Of a stretch of DNA of 64,000 bases, positions 11,936-25,854 are shown piece by piece. The position numbers and the translations under genes were made by a program. Below the pieces are notes generated by a model. The model searched no databases. It was not told where the DNA came from and saw only the letters and a list, made by a program, of their open reading frames with translations. Positions within the stretch are counted from its first letter, which is position 1. Every line of letters starts with the position of its first letter. The DNA is from Haliotis asinina. Taxonomy: Eukaryota; Mollusca; Gastropoda; Lepetellida; Haliotidae. Location: assembly GCF_037392515.1 (NCBI RefSeq), contig NC_090288.1:61427673-61491672 (forward strand), given 5' to 3'.

Positions 11936-12555
11936 ACTTTCTTGTGACTGGCTATACTTCTAAAATGCCCATCAAACAGATCATCTTTCTGTACACACAA
12001 TGAACCCTCAGCATATCAGCAAATGAAACAGCCAATCGGAAGCCGTCGTTACACTTGAGTGCATATCCACCCGCTTTGACTGGGTTCGGTCTCCCGAGGG
12101 CTTCGTTTCGGTGGAAGTAAGCCCAAGTACAAAATATTGCACTTTTGAATCGCGATTGTACGCTTATAATTTTGTTTATTTGTTTTTGTAAAAGCAGCAA
12201 TGTATATTACATATCATGAATAAGTGATAAATGTGTTTTAATTATGTTTGATGTTTTGGTTGCATGTGACCTTTAAGCATTTGTTTTGGGATTTTAAACG
12301 TGGTTGGCTAACCCAAGTACTTCAGTGTGACCATTGTGTAAAATCCAGATCAAATCAATGCGTATCACTATACGTCACAGTGGTCCTTTGAATGTTTCCA
12401 TTGCACTTTTAAAATATTATTAAGAAATCGAGAAGTGGGAGGAAGACATTCAATTACTGGAAGATAGAAAGTTCAGTAATTTGTAGGGGATTATTAGATC
12501 CCATTGACTGAAACCTCAAACCAAATTTTTACTCTTGATTCGCCGGCTGGATATT

Positions 12556-12923
12556 GTCAGTACCAGGTTATACAGTCTGGGCTGTACAGTGCTAACCACC
12601 TGTCAGTACCAGGTTATACAGTCTGGGCTGTACAGTGCTAACCACCTGTCAGTACCAGGTTATACAGTCTGGGTTGTGCAATGCTAACCACCTGTCAGTA
12701 CCAGGTTATACAATCTGGGTTGTGCAATGCTAACCACCTGTCAGTACCAGGTTATACAGTCTGGGCTGTACAGTGCTAAACACCTGTCAGTACCAGGTTA
12801 TACAGTCTGGGTTGTACAATGCTAACCACCTGTCAGTACCAGGTTATACAGTCTGGGTTGTGCAATGCTAACCACCTGTCAGCACCAGGTTATACAGTCT
12901 GGGCTGTACAATGCTAACCACCT
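12556..12923. repeat. 46-bp tandem array, 8 copies
   Basis: GTCAGTACCAGGTTATACAG followed by TCTGGGCTGTACAGTGCTAA and CCACCT repeats exactly every 46 bp from 12556. Copies differ by C/T at GGGCTG or GGGTTG and by A/G at TACA or TGCA. Confidence 0.95.
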
Positions 12924-14512
12924 GTCAGTATTTCAACAATGGCATCACAGCAGACCTTCACTCTATACACAAGACACTTCAAGTCTTTCAGTACAGTTTT
13001 AGACGGGCATTTGGAGAAGTTTCTTTCGAAAACAATCCATGGCAAAATTGCCTGTAAGCATTGCAAAACGTGAACCTGCTCGAGCACAAGTTGGTCGGTC
13101 AGTGCCTGGTATAACCGAACCAAGTATAAACTGAAGCTGGTGTAAATTTCCAACTTCCAGTAAACACAACTTGATCTGAAGGAGAGGTGCTTCTTACCAA
13201 AAACAAAATTACAATTCTCTTTGGAATACCTGTTGACATACAGCTTTAGAAAAACAAAAACACACACACCAAGTCTTAAAAGCAACAGATTTGAGAAAAC
13301 ATTTAAACTCGCTATTGATGCAAATCGCATTGGTGACGCTGGTGTTTGGTTACTGCAACATGCAAACGCCATCGATCAGCGGAGGCTTTGCTTTTCAAAG
13401 ACATTTGTACAGCACTGGAAAAAATACTTCACATTTGAGACAAAAACATGCCTCCATATTGACACTGCAACCTTTTGAGGTGTATTCGGGCAGTACAAAG
13501 TATCCCATTGAAGTGCACCCTGATAACAATCCGCTGCCTGAACGACATCAGTAACTGACGAGGGAGAGTCTGTCATTGCAACAGATTAATCATGAGATCA
13601 AGCATATCAAGGGCAAAGACGGATGTTCTTTTCAGAGTCGGTTGATTGGATCAGTACACAAATGCTGTTTTGCTAATCATTCGGGAAGCATGTACTTAAC
13701 GTTTCTTTAATTGAGGATCTTATGTACGTTTTCCTCCTTGAAGTTATCCATTCAAAAGAACGGGGTTTTTTTCATTGCATTCACGATTACGTGTCTTGTT
13801 TGTGTACGCAACGGAAGAGATGGATGAAACAGTTCAGGGTATATTTGGTTGTTGCAAGTACAACGGTGCCAGGTGCTGTCGTGGCTGCATTTGACCCGCT
13901 ATAAGAGAAAGCGAATAGAATGTCCCCAAACGATCTTGTATTAGTAGTATTAGAGTGATCTGTTCTTGCTGTACGCGAGTACAGGCGTGATCTTTCGAGA
14001 AGTTTCCGAATGGGCACTTTTTATCTTGCCGGCCACCTGTGCCTATCTATTAGAGACAGTTTTTCTTCCTGACTTTACGAAATGTTTCTGTTAGACGCAC
14101 CAAATATGAACACACTTGGAAATACTGAATTAGTGCCAGCTTCCGAGTCCGGATTCAAGGCTGAAGACAGGCTTAAAGACATTCAACTGTGACAGTATTC
14201 CGAATATTCCGATATATTTCTGTCAGCACAATATTTTGCGACAGGTATTTGACCTATTGTCTGCCTACTATTAACCGAGACCGTGTGTTTAAGTATGACC
14301 TATTGATCACGTATGGCTGTCAGTCAGTCAGCCGGGAAACAACAACGACTTTGTATACCTGTCAGTATTGGGATACTCGATGGAGAGCGAAGCATGAAAC
14401 GAGCGTACACTGGTCCATCGATCGGGAAAACATGAGCAGCGCTTGAGAATATATACCTGTGTGCTGTGTGGCCTATTGTTAATAGTAGTTGTGATATTGT
14501 TAGTATAGACGT
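12924..14512. other. Intergenic DNA, no gene recognised
   Basis: The frames at 12914-13372 (minus, 152 codons) and 13221-13554 (plus) overlap each other and match no known family. I do not support either as a gene. Confidence 0.4.
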
Positions 14513-14605
14513 CGTAGTAGCAGAAGTAGTAGTAGTAGTAGTAGTAGCAGTAGCAGTAGTAGTAGTAGTAGTAGTAGTAGCAGTAGTAGTAGCAGTAGCA
14601 GTAGC

Positions 14606-14673
<68 letters not shown>

Positions 14674-14702
14674 CAGTAGTAGTAGTAGCAACAGCAGCAG
14701 TG
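14513..14702. repeat. (AGT)n/(AGC)n microsatellite, about 63 triplets
   Basis: A long run of GTAGTAGTAG with scattered AGC interruptions. The polyvaline, polyleucine and polytyrosine ORFs through it are artefacts. Confidence 0.95.
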
Positions 14703-14719
14703 GTATACTTGCAATAAAC

Positions 14720-14800
14720 GGCGACTATGCTTATCGTAAGAGGCGACTAACGGGATCGGGATCAGGCAGTCAGGCTCCCTGATTTGGGGGACACGTTACC
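14720..14800 (+). mobile_element. SINE family A, 5' core fragment
   Basis: GGCGACTATGCTTATCGTAA, then GAGGCGACTAACGGGATCGG and GTCAGGCTCCCTGATTTGG match the sense orientation of the family A core seen reversed at 37040-37100. Confidence 0.65.
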
Positions 14801-17177
14801 AATTGTAGTGGTAGTAGTGGGGAATTCAACAACATTTAAACTGACTAAACCTGTAGATCCTTTAACGTGTTTATACTTCATATTAATGGTAAACAGCTTC
14901 ACTACTTAATTTGTTCATTGAAGAGTATGATATTATGAAACTGATTTCATTTTTGAAATAAATTTTCCAACATTCATAGAAGGCGACTTTGCAGAGGGGA
15001 ACAAACAGTTTGTTGCTGAAAACATCCCGCACAAGAACTGTAGTGCGCATGGGAGTCAGCGTATTTCATGACGTGGTTATTTTCTTGGAGATGTTTTATT
15101 GCTTGTGTGAACGAGGTAAAGCGGTTGCCGCATACGGCTCACGGGCACGTGTAAACTGCAGCGTCAGCAGCGGTAATTCCACCACCCTCCCCTATCTTAC
15201 CGCTGCGGCCTCAGATCTCGACAATTGTACTCAAGTCCCGTCTTACCACAGCGTGTGCATACTGGAGGTCAAGGTCAGAATGTGCGCGCATGAATGTGCA
15301 CGCAGGTTCAAGTCAGTTCCTTACAAGTACATCCATTTCACGTAACGATTATCAAAGATGACTAATAATTTCCAACTATCAGTCGACACTATTGAACTAT
15401 CATATACTGAATTTAGACAGCTACATAAGTAGAGCTGTTATGCATATTCAAATCGATGTTTTTGTTCGACATGTCTAATAATATTACAATTAAATATTTG
15501 TACACATGAAAACAGCTGAGAACTCCTCTGGTTGGAAAGTCCATTAGCAAGCACGAGAGGTATTTGTAGCGCCGACCATCTGTCAGGAGGGAATACCTGA
15601 GCCCCCCTTACACACACCTGGAGGTGGAGGGGGGAGTGATTCCACACACCTGGGAGGATGATGCATTCCATACTCAGGGTTTTGCAGCGAAGCCAAACTT
15701 CCCTCGTTAGACAGTATCTCGTCCATGTCGCTCCCCCTATGATACGGAATACTTTACGAAACTATTAACTGGGCGGGGAGGAATTCAGATTTCATTATAA
15801 CGAAGCTTGCTATAATGGGCTATGTATGTTCACTTTTACGGCACATATACAGGATGTGTATTATATGTGTTGGATGGTGAAACATAATGTCAGTTTTGAA
15901 CTGACAACGTAATGATATTTTGGAACAAGCATTTCCAGCGTTAAAGGTATCCTGTGCTGTGACATTATGTCCTGCACACATGCCAATAACGTGTGGTGCC
16001 GATATTGTGCTCGATTTGGAACCTGTATTAACGTCGGTGGGCGAGGAGATATCTATGACAATACACTACATAAACCACGATAACGCTGACACCGGTGATG
16101 CTTTTCATAGGTAGTGACGTCGATCTGAGAAACACGTTGGAACAGATGTTCGTGCGGCCGGATATTTGCGCTACGCAAAAGAATGATTTGCTATCTGATA
16201 CACTATTTACATTACACGAAGGTCAAATCTGTGTTCGCTACGCAGTATATAGCGCTATACTCTTTTTTAAAAAAAACTACATTAACACGTGCCAGTGTAA
16301 TACATTTGACAGTTTGTTGACATACTCGCAAACACAAACAATGTACTCGTAGTATTATTTCATATATAATTTACCAAGCCACTGAAACTCCCAACCTTGA
16401 ACCTTATATAGGTATCCACTCATGGAAAACACTACTCAAACGGTCTGAATGAAACATGGTTTTTTTTATAGATAACTCATGCCAAGAACTGACATGTGAT
16501 CATGCAAGGCCATGCACCCCGTGATCTAGGGCGTAGCTGCTTCGTCACACTACTCACCCCCGAGACGTTGTAAGTATCCACATGTAGCCTGGAGTAGCAC
16601 CGGACGCTGTTTACCTGTTCATGTGCATTGTTGGTCTAGGGGAAAGTTGGCATCGCAGCAGGCACCGACCAAGGTAACTTATTCCGTCGCTGCCACTGAC
16701 ACAGCACACGCTAGTTTTGCAAGAAGTGTAATCTGTCTATTTTAAAACAGCACAGGCATTCCAGTATAGCAGCGCGGAGAGGACCAGTGTAGGTTTCCTG
16801 GCGTGTTTTCTTGCTGGCTCTAGCATCTCTTAGCTTCTTTTAACAGTAGTGTTGGTGAGATCGCGCGGCGGCTCATCTCTCCTACTTCCGTGTAACGTGC
16901 AAGCGGCGTCCATTGATCGGCACTAGCAGGAGGTACCGCGAGATGCGGACACTATAGCACTAACTTGTAATTACGTGCAAAGTGGCGACTCGAGGGACAA
17001 CCAACTTCGTCCTCCCTCAATTTTCTGAAGCAATTTGAACATGAATTGGCGGGTTGAGTTAGCTTTGTGTTTAGAAGACTGAGCTGCCGAAGCTCAATTA
17101 CTGCTCATTAATAATCCACAACGCCTGGGCTAGATACAGCATGTGACTCAGTAGCAAGGTTGTACTGTGTACAGAGT
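14801..17177. other. Intergenic DNA with a G+C-rich segment
   Basis: No gene recognised. 14989-15345 is open for 118 codons without a known motif. About 16500-17030 is more G+C-rich than its surroundings and could hold a promoter or untranslated exon, but nothing decides this. Confidence 0.4.
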
Positions 17178-17335
17178 CCGAGTGAGTGATTGTGTGAGTG
17201 TAGTTTTACGCCGCACTCAGCAACTTCCCAGCTGTATGACGGCGGTCTATGGGTAGTGGAGTCTGTACCAGATAACCCAGTGATCAACGCAGTGTCCGAT
17301 ATATTGAGGGTATCGTAACATATCGGCACCGAACA
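17178..17335 (-). mobile_element. SINE, family A
   Basis: Starts with GTGAGTGATTGTGTGAGTG, then TTTTACGCCGCACTCAGCAA, a GACGGCGGTCTA block and CCAGTGATCAACGCAGTGTC. The distal part is degraded. Confidence 0.8.
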
Positions 17336-17511
17336 TGGGTCCTAAGAGGACCTTTTATGCTTACTGGAATATCTCCAACAACGGCGAAACCATAATGCAC
17401 TCAGTGCTGAATCGCTCACTGGAAAGAGCTTGTAACGCGAAGTTGATTAACGAAATATAGTATAAAGTGTTTTAAGTGAGCGGGTCAGGGAGTTTAACTC
17501 AACTTGTTATC

Positions 17512-17690
17512 GTATGAGTATGTGAGAGTGGGTCTAGTTTTACCCCGCACTCAGCAATATTCCAGTTATATGCCGGCGGTCTGTAAATAATTGAATCTGG
17601 ACCAGACAATCCAGTGATCAACAGACTGAGCACAGATGTGCACAAGAGGGATACGATGACATGTGTCAACCAAGTCAGCGAGTGATAGTG
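17512..17690 (-). mobile_element. SINE, family A
   Basis: TTTTACCCCGCACTCAGCAA, TTCCAGTTATATGCCGGCGG, CCAGACAATCCAGTGATCAA, and GATGACATGTGTCAACCAAG occur in the family order. It lies about 180 bp from another copy in the same orientation. Confidence 0.85.
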
Positions 17691-20600
17691 TGCATGAGTC
17701 TGGGAGTGATTGATAGGGTGAGTGGATATGTGACAACGTACGTGATTGAGAGATAGTGTGTATGAGTCTGGGAGTGCTTGACACGGTCACCAAATAACTT
17801 CACAAACAGGCAATAAGTTTCAGGCACTAAAAGCAATTGAAGGGTGATAAGACTGGGCGTGGTTTTGTAATACCCATCTCCCTCCCGACTTGAATATTCT
17901 TTCAGACGGTGGGTTACAAAGGTCCCTATCTCAGTTTTACCCTCCGTTGTAGATATTCATGTCCTGATGTGTTGAAAATAAACAATTATGTGCTTTCACA
18001 CGATATGTTTGCACGGTGAAAAAACTCATTGTTCGTCTACACAAAGTAAAAACCACCAACTCACCCTCTATCAGGGAGTGGCTTGTACCAAGTGATCTGA
18101 ATGTTAAACATTTCTTAAAATGATTACACAACTTGTGAAACACACTTTTTCTATAAATGTCTTGGTCGTTTAGTTCGAGATGAAAAACAGATAAAAAGAT
18201 ACGGATGGCCTAACCACCTCTCTAAAACTACAACAGAACAGCGGTCGTCTCGATAACTGTCTTATCCATCTACCCCTGCTCTATCGCCTGTCGACTATCC
18301 ACTTCCAGCAGCCGCGAGTCACACACCCCTTACAAGACAAGCTGAGCCTTCGTCGCACCAGGAACGTTCAGCCTCTTATGGTGAAATCCAACGGGGAAAT
18401 AACTGTCAGTAAGCGATTCCTAATTGATTCTGTATATAAAAGGCTTTTTCAAAGTATCGAGGTCGATATGAGGCGGTTGCAGCGTTGACAACTACGTCTA
18501 TGCGAGTACACGAAAGACACACTACGTCAATCCCCACAATGACCAAATGACCAGATCTGAATTGACTAAAGGGGCATTGATTAGGGTCTTAAAGGCCCCT
18601 GGCCTATAGTTCCCCAGCAAACGAAAATCTCCGATAATTCTAGTGTTTACTCTCGTGTGAATACGCTAACATCATTAAGACCAACTGATCTCTGAAATGG
18701 CAGTGTTTAATTCGTTACCACAGGACGTTGCTGAGTAAACGGCTGAGCTTTTGTGAGAGTATTTTTGTGTAAATAAATATATGTTGAGACATTTCACAAA
18801 TGCACTATTGTAATTGTCCTTGACACTGTCTGCCAAAAACACCGACACTGCACAGCAATCGATACCACAGTGATATTAAAGCAGCATCATTTCCAAAACG
18901 TTTATGAATAACTGTTTGTCTGTCGTTTGTTTGAATGACACAGATTACATGCTGTTCTCCTTTATCAAATATCTATGTTGTGTGTTTTAAATGATGTCGT
19001 CAAGAACCAAGTATGATGTAACATGCGTACATCACAAAGGCTATTGTGCCAATCTGTAAGATGACGTCAATAGTTTGTCAATTTCCCTCGATGCCGAGGT
19101 GTAAGAGCCGTTTTCTATCCGGACGTACCCTACGACCTTGTACCTTGTGTTGCACCCTTTGGTGATCCAGGTTGCAATCGTTCGTCATCTGTTGCTTGTT
19201 GTAAGACGCCATAAACAGGATCTGGAGGTCTGTTCTCTGAATTGATTGCTCGTGTTATCATATTTCAACGATATTTATGCTCATGATTGCTGTCAATTGA
19301 TTATCCAAACTAGTTTATTTTCTGACCAATAACATAACTGGAACATTGCTGAGTTCGGCATTAAACAACAGCCACAGTAAAGTGGTTCGTCACATCAGTC
19401 TCTCGTTTGTCAGATTATTACAGAAATGTCACTACGTCTTTCCGTCTCCCACTCTCCCAGTCTGACTGTAGCCATACTCCATCACTCAGAGTACCAAGGA
19501 GATTATACCATCTGTGCCATGTTACTCTCTTTACGTAAAATACAAGGGATATCATCGTGTCCGTTCAGTCTGATTGACAAAGCATTCGTTGAAGACCTTC
19601 TCAAACCGGATCAGTTACAGATATATCAAAACATAAATATCAACAGTGAAATATACGTTCTACGTGCCATTCAGGATTTCAGCTTAGCGCTGTTGATAAT
19701 GAACTGTAATACCTTGAAACATCCATGTAGTCAGCAAATCAATTTCAGCAAGAGGACAATCTTCAATATCCCCAGCAATGGTACAACACACTTTCTGAAT
19801 AAGTCCACTAGTTATGGCTATGTCAAATGTTACACTCTTCTTCACATTGGTCTAACGAAAAGGAACAAATACACGCTATATTCATATACCAGCATGCTTG
19901 TATCGACAACAGACTGTTTGTGTGCTTTCACGGTTTGATCTTCGTCAGTAATGCTGATACTGGATATAGAGTGGTGATTTTGATTTATGTCATTAGGTTC
20001 TTGAATACCCACAAAGTGGGATGAGAATACCGAAAGGTTGTAAGGTTGTGCTCTGGAAAGGAGCACTGCCAGTAGTTAAAGTAGAAACATAACTTGTTGT
20101 TTTCTAAACTTTTGTTCAGAAATCCAAAACTAACACAAGAAACCAGTTCTCCACCAGACCTATGTATATGCCCAGTTTGGTGAAGAAATATTTAGTGCTT
20201 TCATATATTGCCAAGTCCCGGGGGATAAATATAATGGGGCTACATGTTTTTAGAAGAACTCACCGACGAAGATCAAGTGTTTGCAGATGTGTGCTTCCCT
20301 TCCTGATTCACATCTGAATAAAGACAGATCGATGGCACCATACAATAGCCTACATTGTTTCTAAAAGCTGTAAACATTCCCCCTGTAATGGCATTGTACA
20401 AGACGCACAAGTCATGTAGCGATAAGAGTTTCACAAGTGTCGGCAGGTAATGTGAATTAGTGTGCTACAGTCAGACTCTTCTCGGCGTGGGACGTGAACA
20501 GCGAGGCCATGTTGTCGAATCACCGGGTTCACCGACCAAGCTCAAACAGATATAGAAATCCAGAAAGGTTCCATCGTCTGTATGAATAATATAAGCATTG

Positions 20601-23365
20601 GGAAATAGAAACCAGACATGGATTCTGTGCTTAGTACTGTTAACATTTTAATCGATGTTAAATGTCATATGATCTTCGATCGTTCTAAACCAGCATGGCA
20701 CCAGACACATTTAAAGATCAGTCCCCATTGTGAAACATCTGCTGGTGTTGAAACATCATCGCAGTCGTCATCTTTGTTGTTGTTTTATTTACAGATGAAA
20801 ATAGATGCAGCAAAGGGGGTTTGGGCTAGCTGGGCCGATTAAGAACCTTTCAGAGACACTACAGCCTCCTTCGATACCAGAGGCGACGTTTCGCTTTGTA
20901 AATGTGTAAATGGAACCAAACCGCCACCTTTCCCATGTCAGTCAAAAGATTGGGAGATTCCAAGCCTGAGACACCAAGAACAATGAGAAGGCAGACCACG
21001 TGGTAAAACGTGGGATGCCAACGTGACATTTCTTGAGAGGTCCGATTTCCTGCCATGTACCTTTCGAATCGTGTCAATCACATTTGTGTTAAATAATAAG
21101 TGAGAACGACCTTGTCGCTAAAGAGCATGTCTGTGCCAAAGCCAGGTAGTCACTGACAAGGTGTTGGACAGTCTCGTTAAATTGATTACATCGTATACAT
21201 TTCGTATTTATGTTTTGAACCAAAGCCATACATCAATTGACGGTTACAAAGCACATTTAAGGCCAGTCGACTCGGCATGGCACACGAGAGGGTCATTCTG
21301 CAAAAAGATTAACATTATTTCACGAAAAGCCTCCACTTTTATCAAATCACACTGAATTATTTCTTTCGTGCATTCAAAAACACCCAAATTATGTGATAGA
21401 ACGGGCACGGCATACGTGACTATTCGTGGCTTTGACATAATGGATCTCAACTAAAAGTTCTACATTTGTATTCTACAAGGAGTTTTTCTGTATATTGGCT
21501 CTTTGTCTCTAATCTGACTCTAAGTATTTTTTAACCTGTCCTCCGTCGAGAGTAATGTACGGATACCCATTCCCCTATCCTTTCAAATCGCAGCATGTTA
21601 TCACCCAACGGGCATGTATAAGGAATAGACTGAACAATATTTGTTTTAGTGTTTGATCTCCATGAGAAGGATGTCCGTAAGAGGTGACTGACAAGATTCG
21701 AGAGGAACATGGCAGAAATGAGAACCTGTCTGGAAATTTCAAGTTGTCTAGGATAACAACCTTCCTCCTTTCACAGCAAAACGAACGTAAAGGATTGAAT
21801 CACAAAGAGAAGAAGAAAGAACTAAACGAATAGTTTCGTCAATAGAAACGGGCTCTAAAGTTAGCACCTCCCTATGCAAATGTTTCTCAGGTCCGGCAAC
21901 ATCCATAAAGACTTAAGTAAAACAATATTCACTCAGACAGGTCAGTACAGTCCAGTGTCTTCAACATTTTCGTAGTGAACCAAACACTTTGAAAGCTGTT
22001 GTCCGACGTTGGTAACGTTTTGTTTCTTCAGTGTTTCTTTCAATGTTGTTTTTAACCAACAACTGATCCTTTCAAACCATCGACCTTTTCTGCTCCATAC
22101 AAGTGACCTCATGTAAGTGTCGTGAGATGATACAAGATGCGAGAGTCAGCATGTAAAGTTTCCATACGTCTGTTCAGACACATAGCAGGACGGAAGTTTT
22201 TCGAGTCGCCTGTCTTTTCAAGTAGTGTTGTCGTTGCACAACCAAGACGGAAATGCCGTGTATCCAGGAGAGAATCTAGACAATGATGTAATGGCCTTTG
22301 GACACGAGGGAACAGTTTCCAATACTACTTTCGGACGCTGTCGGGCCCTGGCGTCAGATTTTGATGTTTTAATGACTTTTTCAGGCAGTTTGTTGTAATG
22401 AAAAACATTTTAATATACTCCTCAACCCATGTGTCCTGTTGCTGGATTGAGACCACACCTACTTCCAAACCCGTTCACTATCATAATTAATGGTAGTTCT
22501 TTTCTCGTGATGGGATTATATTGCCTGTACAATCGTTTTTCATCAGTTTGAAATAGGGTATTGAATTATATTTTCCTGTTCTACTTTCCTTTTATTTCTC
22601 TCCAAACCTTTAACCTTCAAGAATCAACAATAGTATTTAGATTTGTTTCTCTTTATGATTCTGTTGAAATGATTTTTTATTTCTAAGCTGGCATCAATTG
22701 ATACATCAGTTTATTTTTGAATGAAATGAACAAAATATACACGGGGTCATAAAAAAAGATCAGTAACAGGAGAGAAATCGGATTCAGAGGGAAACTCAAA
22801 ATCGTGGTCAACATCAGGGATTTGTGAGTATAAGCGTAGGCTGTCGGCGACAAGGGAATGAATTGATATCGGAAGAACAATGCGAACGTTCATTTGCAGC
22901 GTCGGGTCTGGTGCTACTGGAACTGAGGGTTCTTACAAAGGTGTTTGACAGCTGTCAGTTACCTCACTTTGCGTCCACAACTTCTGTCGCCGGAACAGGT
23001 CAAGGTTATTCTGCTGTCAGATATGTACATGTGTGTACAAGGACATGGATACGTCCCGGTGCTGCTTCAGTGATTTGCCATCAGTAGTGAGGAATTTGTG
23101 TCCATCTTGTTGCTTTAGATCAACATAACATAGACAATTATTGTCTGTAAATTTTCAGGACGGTTAATGGTTTCTACTCATGTGGATAACTATATGTTTA
23201 TTCATGATACTCGTGTCCCATGTCCCAGGCGACGTTGCTAGTGTATTTCACAAACAAGCTGAGATCTGCATCACTTCCGGCTTTTTCACCCACCTCAAGT
23301 TGATATGACCGATAACACCTCAGACTCACCCGTCCATTCCCATACTGAAGGACATGATGTTGTTT
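17691..23365. other. Long intergenic stretch, no gene recognised
   Basis: The largest open frame is 19426-19938 (plus, 170 codons), serine, leucine and isoleucine-rich with no family signature. One frame of this size is near chance expectation for 64 kb. A GTAAGAGGTGACTGACAAG piece at about 21678 may be a SINE remnant. No satellite is present. Confidence 0.4.
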
Positions 23366-23520
23366 GAGTGAGTGAGTGAGTGAGTGAGTCCAGTTTTACG
23401 CCGTTTTTAGCAATATTCCACCAGTGTCATGGCGGGGCACCAGAAATGGGGTTCGCACAATGTACCCATGTGAGGAATCGAACCCCGGGTCTGCCATAGC
23501 CTCTGGTCGGGACAGTCTTG
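23366..23520 (-). mobile_element. SINE, family B (tRNA-related)
   Basis: Read in reverse, it has (GAGT)n, TTTTACGCCGTTTTTAGCAA, TATTCCACCAGTGTCATGGC, and GAATCGAACCCCGGGTCTGC. The last is the inverse of a tRNA-type B box (GGGTTCGATTC). The tail is shared with family A. Confidence 0.8.
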
Positions 23521-25854
23521 TATCACCAAAATGTCGTCACCTATATGCCGGCACATCATTCAGATTCTTTCAATGTTTAGCGATGCCAAGATCAGCTGCT
23601 TTGCTTCCTTACACTTTTACGCAAGATTGGAAATTATTCACCTCGTATCACTTGTATCGCATCAATATTTTACATCCGGGTCAATATGCTCCTAAGGTCA
23701 ACAGGTCGGCTGTATGCTCCTAAGGTCAGCAGGTCGGTTAAGTAGCTACATTAAACCATGAATTGACAACAGGAGGCTGTAGATGGGCAGAATTGGTATG
23801 AGTATGTATACCACGGTCGTCTTTGCGGTCTCGCCACGAAAGGTATACCCGGCATAAGGCCAATAGCGGTCGTGCAAGGAGCTATCGATCTATGTGTCGC
23901 CGACCGATCAACACAGTGCTCCCGCAAGTTTAATGATTTTCATAAAACACCAATAAAAGGGATTTCTTTGAATGAATAGCTTCCATGATCACATTTTAAG
24001 GATCATTAAAGCAAGAGTGATTTTTAAAAAAAATAAAATCTTTAATGAAAGCAACAAAGCTAACTGATATAAAATTGTATTTAATTGCCCAGCGCAGCCA
24101 TGGTGACGTGACAGTTACCGCCCAGGAATAACTCACTTGCCAACTGCAACCTTCAGTTCTGAGCATTGCTTCTTATTTATTGATTCGTTCACTGGCTAGC
24201 AGACATTGTTGTTTTTGTCTTCGACTTCTTCTAGTAAAACCAATTATTCTACAGGATATAGCAGCAAAATTGGACTAATATTCCCCCATAAAATATTCAA
24301 ACCGATTGACTTTTTCTCGCGGGTTCAGCATGCGGTACAAACTAAATGTCGGAGTATAATTACGCTTCGGACGAATGTCATGTTCTGCTTCGAAAATCCT
24401 CTGCTTTTCATTCTGTTTCTCATAAGACGTGTTGACTTCGATAAGGTTTCTGCAAATGAGGTGGAGCCGTGGCGACAGGTGTTGACTTCAGTCTAATTGC
24501 ATGCTGAAGACGCGTCTCTTACATTTAACTCCATTCAACCTCCTCTCAAGACACTAAAACAGCATGTGCCCTTTACATAAAGTTCCCCCTCATTACTAAG
24601 ACGTCGGCGTCCGTTGCATATAAAGCTCCCCTCATTACTAAGATATTGGCGTTAGATATATTAAGCTCACCTCAAAAAGACGTTGGTGTCTGTTATATTT
24701 AGTTCTCCTCAATACTAAGATGCCAGTGGCCGTTATATTTAGCTTTCCTCATAACTAAGATGTCTGTGAATCAAGAGAAGGTGTTCTTAGTTAACAGTCA
24801 GTCAAAAGTACTTAACTGCTGGTTAAAAGATACCCCGAGTTTTGAACAACCTGGCCACGGTAACAAAAGGCCGAGTCAAGATGGTAGGTCGGGCCGCCAT
24901 TGCCATCTCTTTGCCATTCCCATACACTAACGTCCTCAGCAACACAGTGTTCTGACTAGTTCCGGAGCCCAGGAACAGTAACAAAATGTACCTTTCAACG
25001 TCTCTTGGTATGACGCGGTCGGGAATCGATTTACCAACCTGGGGCCTTGATGGCTAACATGCGATATTGTATACATCCATTACAGGCGAATAAAGATTCC
25101 ATATCTACTGAGGCTGATCGATATGTTCTGAGCTTTACATATCAGAAACAACAGCAATATATGACATAGAGGTATATCACAAAAATAGGTGAATTGTGTA
25201 ACATGTGTCACTGTGACAAGGCAGTGAATGGCGGTGTTATGGACATTTGGAATCAGGACACACGAGGGGAACTTGCAATTATCATGATCATATATTTACT
25301 GAAAAAGGCATATACTCCAACAATCATCCCTGGAGATATGAGTACATCTCTAAATGTGGCACGGCAGGACCAACGACACCCCCGTTCTTGAAGACTTGTG
25401 GCGTCATCGTCACCATCCAGGTCATGGCGTATCGCTCAGTGCAATATACGTAGTTCATTTCTTCTAGGTCTTTCTCAGTACATTCTATTACCACAGAGAC
25501 ATTGGTGGTGAGCAAGTCATGCCCAAGATCTGTGGCATTACCAGTACCAGTGAAGCAAACACCTCAAACCTTCCTATCAGCTTCGTGTCCTGCATGCCGA
25601 GGGTGTCATCACAGTAGACCTTCTTGGAAAAGACTAGATGACAGACTAAACATGCTTACTTTCATTTCGGAGGTATTATGGGGCGACATTCATACTTAGA
25701 GACACGGGGAGCTCAAGCACCTTGCCATATAAATCAGGAATCTACACATCAATCGTTCCCATGACGACAGTCAGTGGGTATGGCTTTAAGCTCCTTCAGT
25801 TACAACCATGTTCCTCTGAACTCCTTGCAGCTCCGACTGGAACCATTTTGAATC
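23521..25854. other. Intergenic DNA with decayed short repeats
   Basis: TATGCTCCTAAGGTCAACAG occurs twice (23680-23740). Four degenerate units of about 50 bp (CTCATTACTAAGA plus GGCGTC or TGTC) lie at 24570-24770. No gene recognised. Confidence 0.45.

Larger units (their letters stand above)
10991..12272 (-). mobile_element. Kolobok-like DNA transposon with TTAA target duplication
   Basis: The termini are AGGTCACATGCAAC at the left and its exact inverse GTTGCATGTGACCT at the right, flanked by TTAA on both sides (10987-10990 and 12273-12276). The inside holds a THAP zinc-finger remnant on the minus strand and a Penelope-type tail. Family knowledge: Kolobok elements use TTAA targets and carry THAP domains. 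At 1.28 kb with no complete transposase it must be non-autonomous. Confidence 0.7.

Noticed and set aside
12914..13554. Overlapping open frames on both strands (152, 85 and 87 codons)
   Set aside because: They contradict each other and none has a recognisable domain; the 152-codon frame starts next to the 46-bp array.
14328..14717. Polytyrosine, polyleucine and polyvaline frames
   Set aside because: All come from the AGT/AGC microsatellite read in different frames.
19426..19938. 170-codon open frame on the plus strand
   Set aside because: The longest unassigned frame, but with no known motif; one such frame is near chance in 64 kb and it starts and ends without supporting signals.
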